Source: Cladobotryum mycophilum
Taxonomy: Eukaryota; Ascomycota; Sordariomycetes; Hypocreales; Hypocreaceae
Direction: 5' to 3'
DNA: 64,000 bases
Assembly (NCBI GenBank): GCA_036429605.1
Contig: JAVFKD010000016.1
Span: 4,464,001 to 4,528,000, forward strand
In this document: positions 59,576-64,000 of the stretch, in pieces
Numbering within the stretch: the stretch's first letter is position 1
Layout of the letters: each line of letters opens with the position of its first letter
Program-made: the position numbers and the translations under genes
Notes under the pieces: model-generated
Told to the model about the DNA's origin: nothing
What the model saw: the letters and a program-made list of their open reading frames with translations, nothing else
Databases searched by the model: none

Positions 59576-61559
59576 ATGGCCAAGCAGTATGCTGCAAAGC
59601 AAGCGCTAGCGTATCTCAACGGTCTATTACCTAGTCTTACTTCGTCTACCTTTCCGGCTGGTTCTTCTACTAGCAATATCTCTGCGGAATCTATGCCTTC
59701 TTTAGGAGTGAAAGGTCCGGCACCAAGTGGTAACAACAGGAACGCCAGGTTACTGCCAATACTGTCAAGCCCAAACAGTACTCGTGCGTCATCAAGTGGC
59801 GAGTATCTTAAAGAAAGCAGCAACGTCGACTTCGCCGCCAGAGATTCCTTTCTTACGCATCGTCTCAACTTTGCTCATGAATCCACAACGGACAACATCT
59901 ACAGTCGATGGAATCATAGACCAGACTTTAATTCCTCAGAAAAATCTCGGGAAATTCATCGGGAGAGATATACTCCTCTTGATCCCTTACTCTCCCTTCC
60001 TCCTCGCTGCGAGGAACTCAAGCTTTCGGCCGATCAAGAACGTGTGGTGGCGCTTGCTACAATGGGCCAGAACATATTTTATACCGGTTCTGCGGGCTGC
60101 GGCAAATCTACTGTGTTACATGTTATCCATAAACATCTTTTGGATCTGGGAAAAAAGGTCTATGTTATGGCACCGACAGGCAGAGTTGCAATAGCCAACG
60201 GCGGTACAACGACCTGGGCTTTTGCAGGGTGGACACCAAACTCCCACAAGAGGCCATTGTCAGAGCTAAAGCAGGTAAGAAAAGCACACGTTCGCAGGCG
60301 GCTGAGAGCGGCCGATACCATCATCCCCGACGAAATAAGCATGGTTGAAAATCTGCATTTTGAGCGGTTGAACGAAGTTATGAAAGCGGCACGCACGTCT
60401 CTCCTCCCTTTCGGCGGGGCACAAGTGATTACAACGGGCGATTTCTGTCAGTTACCCCCAGTTAAACCTTTTCGCCATTGCATCAGATGCGGCAGCGACC
60501 TTATATCAGATACAACGAAGCAAAACTATACATGTCCTGTTAAAGATTGCGGTGCTTTGTACTGCGATGATGATAAATGAGCTTTCTTTAGCAAGGCATG
60601 GAAGGAATGCAAATTTTATTATGTACAACTTAAGATAGTTTACTGGCAGAAAAGTCCACGATTTATCTAGTTATTAGAGAAGTGCTGACTAGGCTTTCTG
60701 TTCGATAGCTCTGATATAAATCTACTGACGCATTATAACCCGCTAAATACTAGCCATATGGTTAAGTTTTACTGTATGCGGGAGGAGGTGCGATAGGCCA
60801 ATGACATGGAGTCGCAGCGCCTTTGAACTTTGCCCTGGAAATACCGGTGTCTCGACTTATTCTTATGGAACAAGGATCTCCATCCTTATCTGAAATATGC
60901 CAGCCAAAAGAATTTAGACGGATCTCTCCGGGCCCTTGAGGATCATAGCTTTGAACGTTGGCTTGAGCTTAAGGAGGGAATGCCGGTTGTCATGTTAGCT
61001 AAATGTTGACTTGAGAAGAGCCTTATACAACAGTGCCCAAGGTACTATCATTAGATCTGAAGCATGTGATATTTCCAAAATTCCTCGTACAGCCACGTCA
61101 GACGATCTCCCAATTTACTGGCCGGACTCGCGTAGATCGCTCAAGGAAGCGCAACTTACCGAATACGTCAAGAACTGTATGGAAACACAGAACTGGCCTA
61201 TTGTGCAGTTTCACAACGGTATAAAGTGTACAATTTGCCTGGATTGCCACATGCAACTATTGGGGGATATCAGTCAATACTCGGTAATAGCTTGGACCCA
61301 GATTCCACTCGCGCTAGCTTGGGCGCTGAGTGTCTATAAATCCCAGGGAATGACATTAGACAGAGTAGCTGTTAATCGGACACAAGCATTTGAACAGGGA
61401 CAAGTTTATGTGGCTCTGTCGCGAGTAAGATTGCCAGAGAACTTAATAGTAGAAGGCAACCTAGCTCAACTACGTCAGTTCAGGGGAAATGAGCAGGTAT
61501 TGAATTTTCTAAAAGAGAAATTCGGCGAGAGTATAGGAGTCTATCAAGAGATGCTGTAA
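59576..61559 (+). pseudogene. Pif1-like DNA helicase, frame broken in the middle
   Basis: The first part (59576-60580) has LKLSADQERVVALA, Walker A GSAGCGKST, VMAPTGRVAIANGG, Walker B IIPDEISMV and GDFCQLPPVKPF, then a Cys cluster (CIRCGSD, CPVKDCGALYC). The last part (61011-61559) has LALAWALSVYKSQGMTLDRV and QVYVALSRV, the C-terminal motifs of Pif1/RecD-type helicases. Between 60578 and 61010 the expected sequence is still traceable (SLRALEDHSFERWLELKEGM) but crosses several stops and at least one extra base near 61005. Pif1 enzymes unwind DNA 5' to 3'. Fungi often have many degenerate copies of this type. The N-terminal KQYAAKQALAYLNG resembles the end of a double-stranded-RNA-binding fold; that is a weak guess. 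A relic. Confidence 0.8.
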
Positions 61560-61659
61560 TAGAGAGCAAGTAACACGGTGTCTACGACTATATTACCAAA
61601 TACTAGTTCCTATTTGCAATACTCAGTACGGTAGGAGCGCAGCCAACGAAATGCAAAAC

Positions 61660-62110
61660 AAGTCAGGGCAGCACAGCGATATTATCTCTATTAGTGCCGC
61701 TCCCTTTGGGGAAGGACCGAAGATCTACTAGTTGAGTACTGGGCAAAGAATTGCCCCCATACTACTCCGGATGGGGACTTCCAGCCCTTGCCAACCCTCC
61801 GGAGCTTCAACTTCCTAGACATACTATGCACAGGCTGCTAGCGGAGAGATCTGGGCATAGATATTTCTAAGCATACCACGAGAGATTTAACCACGACACA
61901 ACTAGTATCTGCAGATGCGGAGAGCACCACGAACAAGGGCACTTTACCAAGTGCAGACACACAAGGCCTTTCCTCCCTGACACTCCCCCAGGCACTAGCC
62001 CAGACACTTACCTGCTCGGACCGTCAGGAACATCTGATTTCCAGATGTCCATCGACAGCACCAAACCATACAATACTGACTAGATTGGACCCACTTTTAG
62101 TACCACGCAT
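61660..62110 (+). pseudogene. retroelement tail (LINE-type zinc-binding C-terminus), relic
   Basis: Read across frames: GLPALANPPELQLPRHTMHR, LLAERSGHRYF and RFNHDTTSICRCGEHHEQGH followed by FTKCRH. The Cys-x-Cys...His...Cys...His pattern after a WG/LP segment is what closes ORF2 of fungal LINEs after RNase H. Frameshifts and stops are present. It differs from the LINE family in the AT-rich block. Confidence 0.5.
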
Positions 62111-62940
62111 GCAACTTACCATAGTGCCTAACATACACATGTAAATAATTACCCTACACAGGTTTCATTTGTCCGGTGAAACGCTCAGAACGTACCTAGT
62201 ATAGCTCTGACATACCAAATACTTAAGTAGTCTTTAAATGGGTCGTAAATAAATTCAATCAAATCAAGCCTGCTCCCCAAGCTCCCAAAAACCCGACATT
62301 TGCTGCATCTGCCCATGCCCCGAAACTCCCAGAGATGGTTCCAAACGATAATATCATCCTCCCCAATAGATACCCGATCTGGTCAATCTTTGGATAAATA
62401 GGGGAGATATACTTCTTCATACCTACCTAGGCCAATAGGGAAATGCGCTGGACCAGATCGGGTAAACGTCAGTATCATGGAAGGAATTTCTTATTCTTTG
62501 TGGTGGTTTTAGTTTGGAGATATGGTAATCCCGCTTACCGGGCAGTATTCGTCCATCGATCCCAATCATACTTGCTTCTTCATGGCTACTCATCCTGCAC
62601 TCGAGTCTTATCCAACTACGTAGTTAGAGAATATCCCGCTTGTATACACACGTTCATTACTCTGAGTATCATAGCAGTAGTTAATACGTATTCAACTAAT
62701 AAACATTGAAGTATTTAAATCGTAACTACCCCTCCGGAAATAGACCAGAACGTTATTTTTTCTTCACCTTTTTGCTCTTCCTGATTTTCTTCACTATTTC
62801 CATAGTCTTAATATTCCTGCAAGACTGCTTTCGATTCTCTTCAGCATTAGCAGGCATGGATTGTGGTCCTGGAGGAGTAACGGAAGCCTTCTGTAGCTGC
62901 TGTAAGTTGGTTAGTCGACGTACTACCTGGTATTACTCAA
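62111..62940. other. intergenic region with a long inverted repeat
   Basis: No gene recognised. It contains perfect 14-bp arms TACCCGATCTGGTC (62371-62384) and GACCAGATCGGGTA (62451-62464), 66 bp apart. Short open frames at 62443-63023 have no motif. Confidence 0.5.
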
Positions 62941-63603
62941 TCAAATCTCGGCATGCACATTTTGAATGCCAGGATGCTCATTCAGCCGGATTATCCCCGT
63001 GCTCCTCCATTGAGCAGTGGTAGGCTGGTCTCCAAAACGAGATTTCCAGTCCAAGCATTGGTCGTCAGGCCACATTTCGTATATGTGATCAACAGCTTCC
63101 GTCGCGTTCGGGTGGGCTACGTTAATTCGATTAACATGCCGGTTTCCCACATCACCCTTTATGATAGGCTCCTCAATCACTTGGTAGTAGGTTTGCCCGG
63201 ATGGGTGGAATCGTTGGGGAGGAGGACGCGACAACACGGTCACCAGATCACCTCCAGCAATGTACCAGGCAAACACGGCTGAGGCACCGTGAACATATTT
63301 GGACCAGGCATTCGGCGTCTTTTCCTTTTTATGACATCGCGGATTTTCCGAATCCATGAGAGGTCCCATCGCTGCTGTCAGTGTCTGCATTCCATGTTTG
63401 GAAGCCCAACGCTGGGCGGTTCCGTACTGCACGCCGCTCCACAACACCTGACGGTTCGGCAACCAACTGTGCCGCAACTGTCGGTAGACCTCTTCACTTT
63501 CCTTCATTGTGAGAAACGTCAAGATGATTGCGCCGATCGCCGACGGAGGTGGTGATTGTTGATGCCACAGCTTTGGGGCCATAGTGAATTGGTCATCAGT
63601 CAT
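62941..63603 (-). CDS. conserved-looking hypothetical protein
   Basis: A single open exon of 220 residues on the minus strand without stops. Notable segments are KHGMQTLTAAMGPLMDSENP, AWSKYVHGASAVFAWYIAGG and LVTVLSRPPPQRFHPSGQTY. The composition and the Pro-rich RPPPQRFHPSG motif look like real coding sequence. I do not recognise a characterised domain. No signal peptide and no membrane segment. An in-frame start at 63603 gives MTDDQFTMAP; a later Met (MAP) is possible. Function unknown. Confidence 0.6.
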   Translation of the reverse strand: MTDDQFTMAPKLWHQQSPPPSAIGAIILTFLTMKESEEVYRQLRHSWLPNRQVLWSGVQYGTAQRWASKHGMQTLTAAMGPLMDSENPRCHKKEKTPNAWSKYVHGASAVFAWYIAGGDLVTVLSRPPPQRFHPSGQTYYQVIEEPIIKGDVGNRHVNRINVAHPNATEAVDHIYEMWPDDQCLDWKSRFGDQPTTAQWRSTGIIRLNEHPGIQNVHAEI

Positions 63604-64000
63604 TGATGAGTTTCAAATTGCGCTGCTATTAGCAATCCAGATTCAATCGCTTGATCCCAAAAAATAAGAATGTAACAATAGCCACGACAGCTTAAGTTAC
63701 TATATATGTTATAAATAAACCATATAAACACATAACACTTATATATATATCAATTATCATCTAGCTTAGCGTATTTCTTCATGGCATCTCTGACGATGTT
63801 TCGTTGGAAACTCTTTTTTTATTTTAAAAATAACACCGACCTGATTATGGTTTATTAGTATTTAAAACCCTAAATACGCGACCATCCATCTTTTCTTGCA
63901 GGCGCAACTATACTTGGTGATATCACTGCTCAATCATAATTGCTTCATGTGGCCTTGTCCTCTATGGCGCAGATCGAGGTGTGTTGCGATGTGGTTTTCC
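63604..64000. other. sequence at the window edge, no gene recognised
   Basis: Probably the promoter side of the hypothetical gene on the minus strand, with several TATATA runs near 63700-63760. Nothing else is supported. Confidence 0.4.

Overview
The window looks like nuclear DNA of a filamentous ascomycete (Pezizomycotina). The genes carry short GT-AG introns of about 50-110 bp. Gene families typical of these fungi are present: MUP1-type permease, several-exon P450, berberine-bridge-type FAD oxidases, a PNP-NACHT-WD40 receptor relic and Tad-like LINEs. A central block of roughly 38 kb is extremely AT-rich and full of C-to-T and G-to-A changes, mostly CpA to TpA, which is the signature of repeat-induced point mutation (RIP). 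No tRNA, rRNA or CRISPR array was seen.

Left gene-rich arm (1-17.2 kb): the remnant of a polyketide synthase ACP end, a five-exon methionine permease, an FAD-linked oxidoreductase, two tandemly duplicated beta-trefoil genes, a DOPA-dioxygenase-type gene, a mitochondrial sulfide:quinone oxidoreductase with one frameshift, a damaged cytochrome P450, and the N-terminal two thirds of a second, secreted-type FAD oxidoreductase that stops at the edge of the AT-rich block.

Central AT-rich block (17.2-55.8 kb): a nest of decayed repeats. It holds a RIP-destroyed PNP-NACHT-WD40 receptor gene whose seven 126-bp WD40 repeats are still readable, and a complete 2.8-kb pogo/Fot1-like transposon with 93-bp inverted ends. 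It also holds two further pogo-like elements, hAT transposase relics, a hAT-type MITE with a perfect 8-bp target duplication, several LINE copies and a candidate solo LTR. One 5'-truncated LINE inside the block has not been mutated. Near its middle sits a GC-normal island with a class I terpene synthase gene.

Right arm (55.8-64 kb): it opens with the C-terminal third of an FAD oxidoreductase that starts about where the left fragment stops, so one gene may have been split by the whole block. Then follow a BTB/POZ gene, a broken Pif1-like helicase, a retroelement tail and a conserved hypothetical gene.

The PKS relic, the FAD oxidases, the P450 and the terpene synthase are typical secondary-metabolism genes, but most are broken, so a decayed cluster is more likely than a working pathway. 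Five single-base deletions, most in short homopolymer runs, break the oxidoreductase, P450 and terpene synthase frames. They could be real decay or assembly error.
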